Shown: one piece after another, positions 32,593-39,796 of the stretch
Position numbering within the stretch: the stretch's first letter is position 1
How the letters are laid out: every line of letters starts with the position of its first letter
DNA from: Sphingomonadales bacterium
Lineage (GTDB): Bacteria > Pseudomonadota > Alphaproteobacteria > Sphingomonadales > Sphingomonadaceae
Direction of reading: 5' to 3'
NCBI GenBank assembly: GCA_028871475.1
Contig: JAGWMZ010000033.1
Span: 1 to 40,076 of the forward strand
DNA: 40,076 nt
Notes under the pieces: generated by a model
Database searches by the model: none
Told to the model about the DNA's origin: nothing
The model's input: the letters and a program-made list of their open reading frames with translations, nothing else
Made by a program: the position numbers and the translations under genes

Positions 32593-32781
32593 GTCCGGTC
32601 GCTCATGCCTGGGCCCAGGGATTGGCCAGGGCACGGCCTGTCCGTGAGAGCGACATGTTGGCGGCGGGGGCCGCATGGGTGACGCTGGTCTGGCGCGGGG
32701 CGCCCGGCAGGTCCGCGCGCCCACCGCCTTGACGGGCGGCAGGCCCCGGCCCGATGTTGCACGGCGCGCGGGACAAGATGG
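32593..32781 (+). other. Long leader after the riboswitch (expression platform)
   Basis: The 189-nt stretch between aptamer and NiCoT start is GC-rich. GTCGCTC (32598-32604) can pair with GAGCGAC (32648-32654), enclosing further GGCC-rich stems. No standard terminator with a T-run is seen, so control may act at translation. No supported coding region was found in it. Confidence 0.45.
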
Positions 32782-33846
32782 ATGCGTTTTTTTGAAAAGA
32801 GGCCCGGTTTGCGCCAGAGGATCGGAGGGCTCTACCTGCTGCTGCTCGCCGCCAATGTGGGGGCATGGGTCTGGGCGCTGACGCTGTTTCACGCCCAGCC
32901 GCTGATGCTGGGCACGGCGCTGCTGGCCTGGGGGCTGGGCCTGCGCCATGCGGTCGACGCCGACCATATCGCGGCCATCGACAATGTGACGCGCAAGCTG
33001 ATGCAGGAAGGCCAGCGCCCCACCACCGTGGGGTTCTGGTTTGCCATCGGCCATTCCACCATCATCCTCATCGCCTCGGTGGGTATTGCCTTCACGGCCT
33101 CGGCCCTGCAGCGTTTCGAGGCGATGAAGGCGACTGGCGCCATGCTGGCCACGGTCGCCTCCGCCGGTTTCCTCTTCACCATCGCGGCGATGAACCTGCT
33201 GATCCTGCGCTCGGTCTGGCGCGCGTTCCGGCATGTGCGCGCGGGCGGCACCTATGTGGAAGAGGATCTCGACCTGCTGCTGAGTGGCCGCGGATTGCTG
33301 GCCCGCCTGTTTCGCCCGCTCTTCCGTCTCGTTTCGGCAGGCTGGCACATGGCACCGCTCGGCTTTCTCTTTGGACTGGGCTTCGACACGGCGACCGAGG
33401 TGGCCATTCTGGGCCTTTCGGCCAGCCAGGCCTCGCATGGCTTTGCCATCGGGCCGGTGCTGGTGCTGCCCGCCCTCTTCGCCGCCGGGATGGCGCTGAT
33501 CGACACGACCGACGGTATCTTGATGCTGGGCGCCTATGAATGGGCCTTTGTGAAGCCGATCCGCAAACTCTATTACAACATCACCATCACCGCCGTCTCG
33601 GCCTGCGTGGCCATCGTCATCGGCGGCATTGAAACGCTGGGGCTGGTAGCAGACCGACTGGGGCTGAGCGGCGGCGTCTGGTCGGTAGCCAGCGAACTGG
33701 GCACGCGCTTCAACCTGCTGGGCTTTGGCATCATCGGCCTTTTCGTGCTGTGCTGGGCGGCAAGCTGGGCGGTGTTCCGCTGGAAACGCTTTGACGAGAT
33801 CGAGGTGCGGCAACAGGAAGCATCGGTGCCAATGGGTCAGGGTTGA
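32782..33846 (+). CDS. NiCoT-family cobalt (nickel) transporter
   Basis: The 354-residue inner-membrane permease belongs to the HoxN/NixA/NicT family. The defining motif in helix II is RHAVDADHIAAIDN (55-68), with the HX4DH residues His56, Asp61 and His62. A second signature, LGFDTATEVAIL, lies near residue 200. About eight membrane segments are seen. The upstream cobalamin riboswitch indicates that cobalt for B12 is the likely physiological substrate. ATG 32782 is used. A second ATG lies 4 bp earlier out of frame, and the second to fifth codons contain a run of seven T. No B12 synthesis genes are nearby. Confidence 0.93.
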   Translation: MRFFEKRPGLRQRIGGLYLLLLAANVGAWVWALTLFHAQPLMLGTALLAWGLGLRHAVDADHIAAIDNVTRKLMQEGQRPTTVGFWFAIGHSTIILIASVGIAFTASALQRFEAMKATGAMLATVASAGFLFTIAAMNLLILRSVWRAFRHVRAGGTYVEEDLDLLLSGRGLLARLFRPLFRLVSAGWHMAPLGFLFGLGFDTATEVAILGLSASQASHGFAIGPVLVLPALFAAGMALIDTTDGILMLGAYEWAFVKPIRKLYYNITITAVSACVAIVIGGIETLGLVADRLGLSGGVWSVASELGTRFNLLGFGIIGLFVLCWAASWAVFRWKRFDEIEVRQQEASVPMGQG

Positions 33847-33925
33847 TGGTTGACACGGGTGCCCGGGGGCATGGACCACCGGGTGCCCGGCGCGAAAAGC
33901 GATGGACGAAGGGCGGGGCGCCTCG

Positions 33926-34483
33926 TCAGGCGGTCGGCTTGCTCCACTCATTGCCCTTCATGAAGGCATCGAGCGGGGTGTGGACGATGTGATTGGTGTA
34001 GTTGCTCATAACCTTGGTCGCGACACCCAGAACCACTTCGAGCACATTCTGACGGGTATAGCCCGCCGCGATGAAGGCATCGGTGTCGGCATCCGACACC
34101 CAGCCACGCTGACGCACCACCAGGCCGGTGAAGATGTGCAGCGCTTCCAGCTTCGCATCAGGCAGCGCGCTGCCGGCGCGCAGGGCGGCGATGGTCGGCT
34201 CGTCCATGTGGATCATTTTGGCCAGCGTCGTATGGCCCGCCATGCAATAATGGCATTCATTCTCGAAATTCGCGGTGAGATAGACCACCTGCTGCTCGAC
34301 GGGGCTGAGCGAGCTCTTCGAAAACAGATCCCACAGCGCGGAATAGCCGGCCAGCAGTTCGGGGGATTCGGCCATATGGGCCTGAAGGTTGGGCACGAAA
34401 CCGAATGCTGCCTTGACCCCTGCGAAGATCGGTTGGGCAGCGGCGGGGGCGTTGTCAACGGTATAGGCGGTGAACTGGGTCAT
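33926..34483 (-). CDS. AhpD-like carboxymuconolactone decarboxylase-family protein
   Basis: The 185-residue protein has the AhpD/CMD fold. The peroxidase-like centre is NECHYCMAGHTT with Cys77, Cys80 and His84. VPNLQAHMAESPELLAGYSALWDLF precedes it as in many alkylhydroperoxidase-core proteins. Two ATGs stand at 34489 and 34483. The ribosome-binding site GGAG ends one base before the first and 7 nt before the second, so 34483 (MTQFTAY) is chosen. It may reduce peroxides or act in antioxidant defence. It stands alone, converging on the NiCoT gene. Another AhpD-type gene at 38442 shares the fold but differs in length and regulation. Confidence 0.9.
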   Translation of the reverse strand: MTQFTAYTVDNAPAAAQPIFAGVKAAFGFVPNLQAHMAESPELLAGYSALWDLFSKSSLSPVEQQVVYLTANFENECHYCMAGHTTLAKMIHMDEPTIAALRAGSALPDAKLEALHIFTGLVVRQRGWVSDADTDAFIAAGYTRQNVLEVVLGVATKVMSNYTNHIVHTPLDAFMKGNEWSKPTA

Positions 34484-34758
34484 GGTCATGCTCCTGGGTG
34501 GTGGCCAGACCGTCATCGGTCGGCGTGACACCCAGCTAGCCCATTCCCAAACGTCACGGAGGATGGCGTGAGGCAATATTGCTTATGCCTGCAGGGAATA
34601 ATGGCAGTGCATCTCCAGCAGAACAACGGCCCGGGCCGGCCGGCTCTGACAGGGAGGGGGCCAGGACATCGGCCTGCTCCCGTTGACCGGAAACGACAAA
34701 CGGCTGCGCGCCGCCCATCTCGACGTGCAGCCGTTTGTACCTTGGCTGACAGCCAGCC
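34484..34758. other. 275-bp gap between the AhpD-like gene and the SRPBCC gene
   Basis: Both flanking genes are on the minus strand. The part near 34484-34600 should hold the AhpD-like promoter. The part at 34696-34738 is the terminator-like hairpin listed separately. The rest is GC-rich with nothing recognised. Confidence 0.5.
34696..34738 (-). terminator. Terminator-like hairpin after the ArsR-SRPBCC operon
   Basis: ACAAACGGCTGC (34696-34707) and GCAGCCGTTTGT (34727-34738) are exact complements, giving a 12-bp stem with a 19-nt loop, 20 bp after the SRPBCC stop on the minus strand. The downstream strand ends in CCGTTTGTCGTTTCC, which has only short T-runs, so it is a plausible but not perfect terminator. 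Confidence 0.65.
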
Positions 34759-35247
34759 TCAGAAAGCCTGAACGAAGGCCTCCAACTGCTCGAACTGCTC
34801 GCTCCACCCGCTGGTGCTGCCCGAAGCGATCGCCTCGTCGAGCGCTTCCTCAGAGGGGTAAAGCTCGTGGACGACCAGCAACGTATCCTCGCCCCTGGCC
34901 TCGAAGGTCACGGTGGTCACCGGCCCTTCCTCATCGCCTTCATCATTGGTCCACACGATCCGCGCGTCGGGCACCACCTCGATATAGCGGCCAAAGAAGG
35001 TCATGGGCCGGTCGGACGCCGGATGCCCCATGACCAGGCGATACGTGCCCCCGGTGCGGATCTCGGCATCAAGGGAGATGATGGTCAGCCCGCAGGAGGC
35101 CGGCACCCACCACTGGCGAAACAGCTCGGGCTCGGCCCATGCCTTGAAAACGAGGCGGGGCGGCCCCTTCACCAGCCGGGTCACGACCAGTTCGCGCCCG
35201 GTGCGCCGGGTCGTGGTGGCGGTGGAATTGGTGTCAGTCAGGTCCAT
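34759..35247 (-). CDS. SRPBCC/AHSA1-domain protein
   Basis: The 162-residue protein belongs to the START-like SRPBCC superfamily, AHSA1 (activator of Hsp90 ATPase homologue 1-like) type. Marks are LVVTRLVKGPPRLVFKAWAEPELFRQWWVP near residues 19-49, the RTGGTYRLVM strand, FFGRYIEVVPDARIVWTN, and the C-terminal helix GWSEQFEQLEAFV. The fold makes a hydrophobic pocket. Ligands of bacterial members are mostly unknown. It overlaps the ArsR gene by 14 bp and is translated with it. This ArsR-SRPBCC pairing is common in bacteria. It is probably induced when ArsR releases its ligand-dependent site. Confidence 0.92.
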   Translation of the reverse strand: MDLTDTNSTATTTRRTGRELVVTRLVKGPPRLVFKAWAEPELFRQWWVPASCGLTIISLDAEIRTGGTYRLVMGHPASDRPMTFFGRYIEVVPDARIVWTNDEGDEEGPVTTVTFEARGEDTLLVVHELYPSEEALDEAIASGSTSGWSEQFEQLEAFVQAF

Positions 35248-35590
35248 CTTGGCTCTCCTTGCGTCTTAACTCGTCAACCAGCCTGTCGAGCGCGTTGAAG
35301 CGCGCCTCCCACATGTCGCGATGGCGGCGCAGCCACGCCGCCTCCGCCTCCAGCGTACAATCACCCAAACGACACATGCGCACGCGGCCAACCTTCCGGG
35401 TCATCACGAGGCCCGCCTGCTCAAGCACGCTCACATGCTTCTTCATGCCGGTGAGCGTCATGTCGAAGCTTTCGGCCAGTGCGGAGATCGAGGCATCGGC
35501 CCTGCCCAGCCGCTCCAGAATGCCGCGCCGCGTGGCGTCGGACAGGGCGGCGAAGGACATATCCAAAGAGGTGCGGCCATACTGAACCAT
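35234..35590 (-). CDS. ArsR-family transcriptional regulator
   Basis: The 118-residue winged-helix regulator has FAALSDATRRGILERLG (13-29), the recognition region SISALAESFDMTLTGMKKHVSVLEQAGLV (34-62), and the wing TRKVGRVRMCRL. The metal-binding ELCVCDL motif of arsenic sensors is missing, so it belongs to the SRPBCC-linked subgroup, not the metal sensors. Start 35590 gives MVQYGRTSLD, which resembles other members. ATG 35560 is the alternative. A 9-bp inverted repeat spans the start codon, and a -10 box ends 7 bp upstream, so the message may be leaderless. It overlaps the SRPBCC gene by 14 bp. Confidence 0.92.
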   Translation of the reverse strand: MVQYGRTSLDMSFAALSDATRRGILERLGRADASISALAESFDMTLTGMKKHVSVLEQAGLVMTRKVGRVRMCRLGDCTLEAEAAWLRRHRDMWEARFNALDRLVDELRRKESQDGPD

Positions 35591-35627
35591 GAAGTTCAGT
35601 ATATCGCGAAAGGCCTGGGCTTGGCAA
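35579..35627 (-). promoter_or_regulatory. ArsR promoter and operator over the start codon
   Basis: ATACTGAAC (35579-35587) and GTTCAGTAT (35594-35602) form a perfect inverted repeat with a 6-nt spacer that contains the ArsR start codon (35588-35590). On the minus strand TTGCCA (35627-35622), 18 bp and TATACT (35603-35598) make a promoter. Transcription would begin at about the A of the ATG. Confidence 0.7.
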
Positions 35628-35665
35628 GCGATGGTTTGAACGCCCCCGGCCTGAGGCGAACGCGT

Positions 35666-36976
35666 TCAATCCCGACCGGGGATGGCCTGTTCTGCGGGAT
35701 TGCGCGGCGCCTCGATCTGCCAGGAACGCACATGGATATCGCGCTGCGGGAAGGGAATTTCGATGCCATGCTCGGCAAAGAGCTTCCACACCCGATTGAG
35801 CACATCGGAACGGACATTGCCCACGCCCAGTTCCGGATCGGCGATCCACAGCAGGATGTCATGGTCGACCGAATTGTCGCCAAAGCCCTTGAGCCAGACC
35901 GAGGGGGCAGGCTGGGGCAGCACGCGCGCGGCAGCCGTGGCCGCCTCGATCATCAACCGCTGGGCCAGCGCCAGATCGCTGGAATAACCGATGCCGACGG
36001 GAATATGGATGCGCACGTTGCGGCTGGAATAGGACCAGTTCTCGACCGGCTCGGTCATAAGCTGCTCATTGGGAATGAGGTGCTCCTTGCCGTCGCGCGT
36101 CAGCACCGAAACGGCGCGGATGCCGATCTTGCCCACCGCGCCGAAGGTTTCACCCACCACGATGACATCGCCCGGCTTGATCGAGCGGTCCATGAGCAGG
36201 ATCAGCCCGGCGATCAGATTGCCGAAGGTCTTTTGCAGGCCAAAACCCACCGCCAGACCCGCCGCTCCGGAAAAGACCGTCAGCGCGGTCAGGTCGATGC
36301 CCAGCAGATCGACACCGATCATGACCGCCAACAGCACCACGCCGATGCCCGCCAGCTTCTGCATCAACACGCGCTGCGACAGGTCAAGCGCACTGGCGCG
36401 ACCGATGATATGGCCCAGCGCATTGTTGGCCACCCGCACCAGCCCATAGAGCACCGCAATGGTGATGACGGCGTTGATCGTGGAGAGCAGCGACAGGCGA
36501 TGCCTGCCCACCGTAAAGCCCAGCGCATCAAGGCTGGCCAGCAAGGGCGCCATGCCACCAAGCAGCCCGGCGGAGGCCGCCACCGCGCCGATCGTTGCCA
36601 CGATGGCCGCAAGCATCCGCCCGCCACGCAACAGGCCCATCACCCTGACGATCAGCAGGCCGGTGACGGCGCCCAGTGCAAGGGCGACGAGGAAGGAGGC
36701 GATCGGCGAGGGCGGCGCGGCACTCGCCGCCAGCAACACCAGCAGGGCCATGACCGCGTAGCGCAGGACAGCCTCGATCGCCTTGTCGGAAAACCGCTCG
36801 CCATCAGCCCCCGCGCGCTGCAGCCAGAAGGCGATGCGACGACTGCCCTGCCGCCCGGCGAGCCAGCCCAGCACGAGCGCGCCCAGCACCAGACCGCTCG
36901 CAACGAGGATCGCGTCAAGATCCGGCACGTCAGGGATGCGCATCCCCAGGGCCGCCAGCCAATAGCGCAGATCCAT
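35666..36976 (-). CDS. MscS-family mechanosensitive ion channel
   Basis: The 436-residue inner-membrane protein has several N-terminal membrane helices (about 20-230), then the pore helix and MscS domain. The pore-proximal sequence GAAGLAVGFGLQKTFGNLIAGLILL and DRSIKPGDVIVVGETFGAVGKIGIRAVSVLTRDGKEHLIPNEQL are typical. The C-terminal cytoplasmic vestibule region ends near PFPQRDIHV. It likely opens under membrane tension to release osmolytes. The frame is open 33 bp further upstream, but ATG 36976 has AGGAG about 7 nt before it and is preferred. The extra N-terminal helices make it longer than E. coli MscS (286). It stands alone between the ArsR pair and the small membrane protein operon. Confidence 0.92.
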   Translation of the reverse strand: MDLRYWLAALGMRIPDVPDLDAILVASGLVLGALVLGWLAGRQGSRRIAFWLQRAGADGERFSDKAIEAVLRYAVMALLVLLAASAAPPSPIASFLVALALGAVTGLLIVRVMGLLRGGRMLAAIVATIGAVAASAGLLGGMAPLLASLDALGFTVGRHRLSLLSTINAVITIAVLYGLVRVANNALGHIIGRASALDLSQRVLMQKLAGIGVVLLAVMIGVDLLGIDLTALTVFSGAAGLAVGFGLQKTFGNLIAGLILLMDRSIKPGDVIVVGETFGAVGKIGIRAVSVLTRDGKEHLIPNEQLMTEPVENWSYSSRNVRIHIPVGIGYSSDLALAQRLMIEAATAAARVLPQPAPSVWLKGFGDNSVDHDILLWIADPELGVGNVRSDVLNRVWKLFAEHGIEIPFPQRDIHVRSWQIEAPRNPAEQAIPGRD

Positions 36977-37103
36977 CGATCGCTCCTGCCTCAAGAACCA
37001 AAGGCGCAAGGTCCGGCCCGGCGCCCTTCATCATCCGTCGCGCTCACGATTCATCCCGGTCAGTCATAACGGGCCATGACTGCCAAAACCCAGCGAATTT
37101 GGC

Positions 37104-37132
37104 TTGAAAAATATCGACTCTCGATATATAAT
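37104..37132 (+). promoter_or_regulatory. Strong promoter with operator palindrome for the small membrane-protein genes
   Basis: TTGAAA (37104-37109), exactly 17 bp, then a perfect TATAAT (37127-37132). The spacer contains ATATCGACTCTCGATAT (37111-37127), two 7-bp inverted arms around CTC. Transcription would begin near 37139, 52 bp before the first small gene. A MarR-type gene downstream in the same direction is a candidate regulator. Confidence 0.75.
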
Positions 37133-37190
37133 GCAAGGCTGATAAACGAAGAGGCGCTCGCCTCGACGGGTGCCGGGAGAGGTATCTGTC

Positions 37191-37457
37191 ATGCCCGCCA
37201 TCCTGCTCAACGTCTTTGGCACCATGTTGCTGGCCGGTGGCATCGCATTGGCCGCAGCATCGCTTTCATGGTTCGCGCTCTCATGGTCGCGCAGGCCCGG
37301 GCTGGGCCCGATCGCTATCTTCGTGCTGGAAATCACGCTGCTGCGCGTGGGCGATCTGGACCGCGTGATCCAGACCTTTGGCGGCGTTCTCGCGCTGGTC
37401 GGTCTGGCCAGCCTGTTCGGGGACAGGCCCCACGGCATCGCGCGGCGCAAGCCATGA
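37191..37457 (+). CDS. Small hypothetical membrane protein
   Basis: The 88-residue product is not recognised. It has two or three hydrophobic helices: LLNVFGTMLLAGGIALAAASLSWFAL (5-30), PIAIFVLEITLLRVGDL, and VLALVGLASLFG, ending in a basic tail (IARRKP). ATG 37191 has GGGAGAGG about 9 nt upstream and follows a strong promoter, which supports it as a real gene. Its role is unknown. The next small gene begins 102 bp later on the same strand. Confidence 0.65.
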   Translation: MPAILLNVFGTMLLAGGIALAAASLSWFALSWSRRPGLGPIAIFVLEITLLRVGDLDRVIQTFGGVLALVGLASLFGDRPHGIARRKP

Positions 37458-37559
37458 GCAGAACCGCACAACCATGTCCCGTCGATGGCGGCTCCCTGGC
37501 CAAGTGCAAGGGAAGTCACCCTCTGTCCCTCACCCACCGGCAGAAAGGAGGCCGGAACC

Positions 37560-37805
37560 ATGCTGAACATCATGATCATCATCACCGCTGCGGCGGCTTT
37601 CGCGGGTTTCGTGTGGTATCGTGATCGACGCCCGGGTGAACAGGAACCATGGATCGAACTCCTCGAGGAACCCCTGACCGATGAGCGCGACGACACAGCC
37701 GAGAGCATCGCGGCCAACCATGAACGATTGCCGCCCGCCTTCATCGACCACACAAGCGATGAACCCCGCGCTCGCGGTCCGGGAGGCATCGACCAGGCAG
37801 CCTGA
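37560..37805 (+). CDS. Small single-pass membrane protein
   Basis: The 81-residue product begins with a hydrophobic helix (MLNIMIIITAAAAFAGFVWY) and continues as an acidic, probably cytoplasmic or periplasmic tail (GEQEPWIELLEEPLTDERDD) with no known motif. The ribosome-binding site AAAGGAGG with an 8-nt spacer before ATG 37560 is the best in this part of the window and decides the start. It is in line with the previous small membrane protein and precedes the MarR gene by 58 bp. Function is not predicted. Confidence 0.65.
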   Translation: MLNIMIIITAAAAFAGFVWYRDRRPGEQEPWIELLEEPLTDERDDTAESIAANHERLPPAFIDHTSDEPRARGPGGIDQAA

Positions 37806-37863
37806 CTTGGCTATGTGCCGCGCTGATGCCAGAGCGGCGCAGCCGCACCTGCAACGAGGCCCC

Positions 37864-38286
37864 ATGGTTCAAACCGACGATGCCCCCGCGCAACTGTCTC
37901 AGGAGGAATATGAGACGCTTGCCGCGTTCCGCTATGAATTGCGGCGCTTTCTCCAGCGCAGCGAACAGGCTGCCAGGACTGTGGGCCTGACGCCGCAGCA
38001 GCATCAGGCGCTGCTGGCCATCCGCGCCAGCGCGCAGGGCGCCATGACCGTGGGCATGCTGGCCGAGCAGCTCCTCGTGCAACCCCATAGCGCCAGCGAT
38101 CTGGCTGACCGGCTGATCACGCTGGGCCTGCTCTCGGGAGACATCGCGCCGGAGGACCGCCGACGCATCTGGTTGCGGTTGACGCCCGAGGCTGTCACCA
38201 GGCTCAACCGGCTGTCCAATGCGCATCGCGCCGAGGTCGTCAAACTTCGCCCCACCCTCAATGGCCTGTTGCGCAAGCTGAAATAG
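37864..38286 (+). CDS. MarR-family transcriptional regulator
   Basis: The 140-residue regulator has a winged helix-turn-helix of MarR type: LAAFRYELRRFLQRSEQAARTVGLTPQQHQALLAI (about 17-51), then MTVGMLAEQLLVQPHSASDLADRLITLGLL (about 60-88) and the wing APEDRRRIWLRLTPEA. The frame is open for 61 more codons upstream. ATG 37864 is chosen because it places the first helix normally and avoids overlap with the preceding gene. It lies downstream of two small membrane-protein genes in one direction, so it may regulate the promoter at 37104. The ligand is unknown. Confidence 0.87.
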   Translation: MVQTDDAPAQLSQEEYETLAAFRYELRRFLQRSEQAARTVGLTPQQHQALLAIRASAQGAMTVGMLAEQLLVQPHSASDLADRLITLGLLSGDIAPEDRRRIWLRLTPEAVTRLNRLSNAHRAEVVKLRPTLNGLLRKLK

Positions 38287-38370
38287 AGGCGACACAGGGG
38301 CTGCCGCGCGGTAGAAAGCACGAGCTTGCCGGCCACCACAGGCACGACATCGGCAAAAATTTTCAACGCC

Positions 38371-38390
38371 ATGTCACGCCATGTCACAAA
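38371..38390 (+). repeat. Tandem repeat of ATGTCAC (duplicated -35-like element)
   Basis: ATGTCACGCC and ATGTCACAAA stand next to each other, so TGTCAC occurs twice, 10 bp apart. The second is the -35 of the ECF41 promoter. The first has no CGTC at the right spacing. Confidence 0.6.
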
Positions 38391-38408
38391 GCGCGCGTCC
38401 GGTTCGTC
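38382..38408 (+). promoter_or_regulatory. ECF41-type promoter of the AhpD/CMD gene
   Basis: TGTCACA (38382-38388), exactly 16 bp, then CGTC (38405-38408). This matches the published ECF41 consensus as I recall it. The -10 element touches the first in-frame ATG at 38409, so translation must begin downstream at 38442. The overlapping sigma factor gene downstream is the expected activator of this promoter. Confidence 0.85.
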
Positions 38409-38441
38409 ATGTCTGCATCCACAGCAACAAGGATTGCCCCC

Positions 38442-38894
38442 ATGACCCCTCGCCTCGATCTCTACAACGCCTCGCCCGACATCTTCAAAGCCTGGTTCGC
38501 CTTTTCGCAGAAAGTGGCCGACAGCGGGCTGGAACCCTCGCTGCTCGAACTGGTGAAAATCCGCGCCTCGCAGATCAACGGCTGCGCCAATTGCCTGAAC
38601 ATGCACACATCCGACGCCCGCAAGGCCGGCGAAACTGAACAGCGCATCCATCTGCTGGCTGCATGGCATGAAGCGCCGTGCTATACGCCGCGCGAACGCG
38701 CCGCTCTGGACTGGACCGACCATATGACCCAGATCGCCACCCTGCGCGCACCCGATGCGGTCCATGCCGCGCTGGCCGAGCAGTTCACGCCTGCCGAACA
38801 GGTGCAGCTGACGCTGGCCATCACGGTGATCAACGCCTGGAACCGCCTGGCCGTCGGCTTCAATATCTACGACCCATCGCTGGGCTGGAAATGA
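38442..38894 (+). CDS. AhpD/CMD-family protein controlled by ECF41
   Basis: The 150-residue protein has the alkylhydroperoxidase AhpD core: LLELVKIRASQINGCANCLNMHTSDARK, with Cys48, Cys51 and His55 as the redox centre, and the C-terminal LAITVINAWNRLAVGF helix. Such carboxymuconolactone decarboxylase-like proteins are among the standard partners (COE genes) of ECF41 sigma factors. An in-frame ATG at 38409 is excluded because it touches the -10 element. ATG 38442 has AAGGA upstream and gives the typical MTPRLDLYNASP start. The stop overlaps the sigma factor start (ATGA). A role in peroxide or electrophile stress is likely but not shown. Confidence 0.92.
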   Translation: MTPRLDLYNASPDIFKAWFAFSQKVADSGLEPSLLELVKIRASQINGCANCLNMHTSDARKAGETEQRIHLLAAWHEAPCYTPRERAALDWTDHMTQIATLRAPDAVHAALAEQFTPAEQVQLTLAITVINAWNRLAVGFNIYDPSLGWK

Positions 38895-39733
38895 ACGAGC
38901 CGGCCAGCCAGATCTTCGACGCGCAGCGGCCCGGCCTGCTGCGCGTCGCCTATCGCATGCTGGGCTCGCTGGCCGATGCCGAGGACATTGTGCAGGATGC
39001 CTGGCTGCGCTGGCAAGGCGCGGATCATGCGCAGATCGCCGTGCCCGCCGCCTTTCTGCGCCGCATCGTCACGCGGCTGTGCCTCGATCATCTCAAATCG
39101 GCGCGCGTCCAGCGTGAAAGCTACATCGGCCCATGGCTGCCTGAACCGGTGGTTGAGGAGGATTGGGACGATGATGTCACCCTGCCCCTGCTGCTGGCGC
39201 TCGAACGGCTTTCACCGCTGGAACGGGCCGCCTTCCTGCTGCATGACGTCTTCGGAGAGAGCTTCGAGGATGTGGCACAGGTGCTCCACCGCGATGAGGC
39301 CGCCTGCCGCCAATTGGCCAGCCGGGCGCGCGGTCATGTGCGCATGGCCCGCCCCCGCTTCCCGGTCGACCGCGAACAGGGCAAGGCCATCGCCGCCGCC
39401 TTTTTCGAAGCCAGTCAACAAGGCGACATGACGCGACTGGGTGCGCTGCTGGCCCGTGATGTCGAATTCCATGCCGACGGCGGTGGCAAACGCCCTGCCG
39501 TCGCCCGCGTGCTGCATGGCGCGCAGGAATTCCTGCGCGCGCAGGTGGCGTTGGCCCGGCTGCGCCGCGCCGCTTCAACGCTGGTGCGCCTGACCACCAT
39601 CAACGGCCTGCCCGGCTTTATCTCGCAAGAACCCGATGGTTTGCTGCAAACCACCGCATTGCTCATCGAGGACGGGTGCATCCGCGCGATCTATGTCACG
39701 CGCAACCCGGACAAGTTGCATCACGTACACTGA
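38891..39733 (+). CDS. ECF41-group extracytoplasmic-function sigma factor (SigJ-like)
   Basis: The 280-residue protein has region sigma-2 (about 10-75, with RVAYRMLGSLADAEDIVQDAWLRW) and sigma-4 (about 100-155, with LSPLERAAFLLHDVFGESFEDVA), then a fused SnoaL-like C-terminal domain. Three hallmarks of ECF41 are present: WLPEP in the linker (82-86), DGGGK (196-200) and NPDKL near the end (272-276). In this group the C-terminal domain replaces an anti-sigma factor and tunes activity. It overlaps the AhpD gene by 4 bp, and the matching promoter stands upstream of that gene, so it probably drives its own operon. No anti-sigma gene follows. Confidence 0.95.
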   Translation: MNEPASQIFDAQRPGLLRVAYRMLGSLADAEDIVQDAWLRWQGADHAQIAVPAAFLRRIVTRLCLDHLKSARVQRESYIGPWLPEPVVEEDWDDDVTLPLLLALERLSPLERAAFLLHDVFGESFEDVAQVLHRDEAACRQLASRARGHVRMARPRFPVDREQGKAIAAAFFEASQQGDMTRLGALLARDVEFHADGGGKRPAVARVLHGAQEFLRAQVALARLRRAASTLVRLTTINGLPGFISQEPDGLLQTTALLIEDGCIRAIYVTRNPDKLHHVH

Positions 39734-39796
39734 AGGCAAACCGGCCGGATTGCGCTGCTTGACGGATAAGACGGTTGCCTGCAGCATCGCCAAAAA

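Noticed and set aside
33857..33890. Direct repeat GGGTGCCCGG, two copies 24 bp apart after the NiCoT gene
   Set aside because: Short, GC-rich and in a small convergent gap. Probably part of a weak terminator or chance.
32368..33951. A 527-codon open frame antisense to the riboswitch and NiCoT gene
   Set aside because: It runs through a conserved RNA element and a well-supported transporter gene, and its composition is shadow-like.
37455..37624. A short His-rich frame starting ATGA at the end of the first small membrane-protein gene
   Set aside because: It overlaps the well-supported ribosome-binding site and coding region of the next small gene in another frame, and the His run comes from the antiphase reading of that hydrophobic helix.
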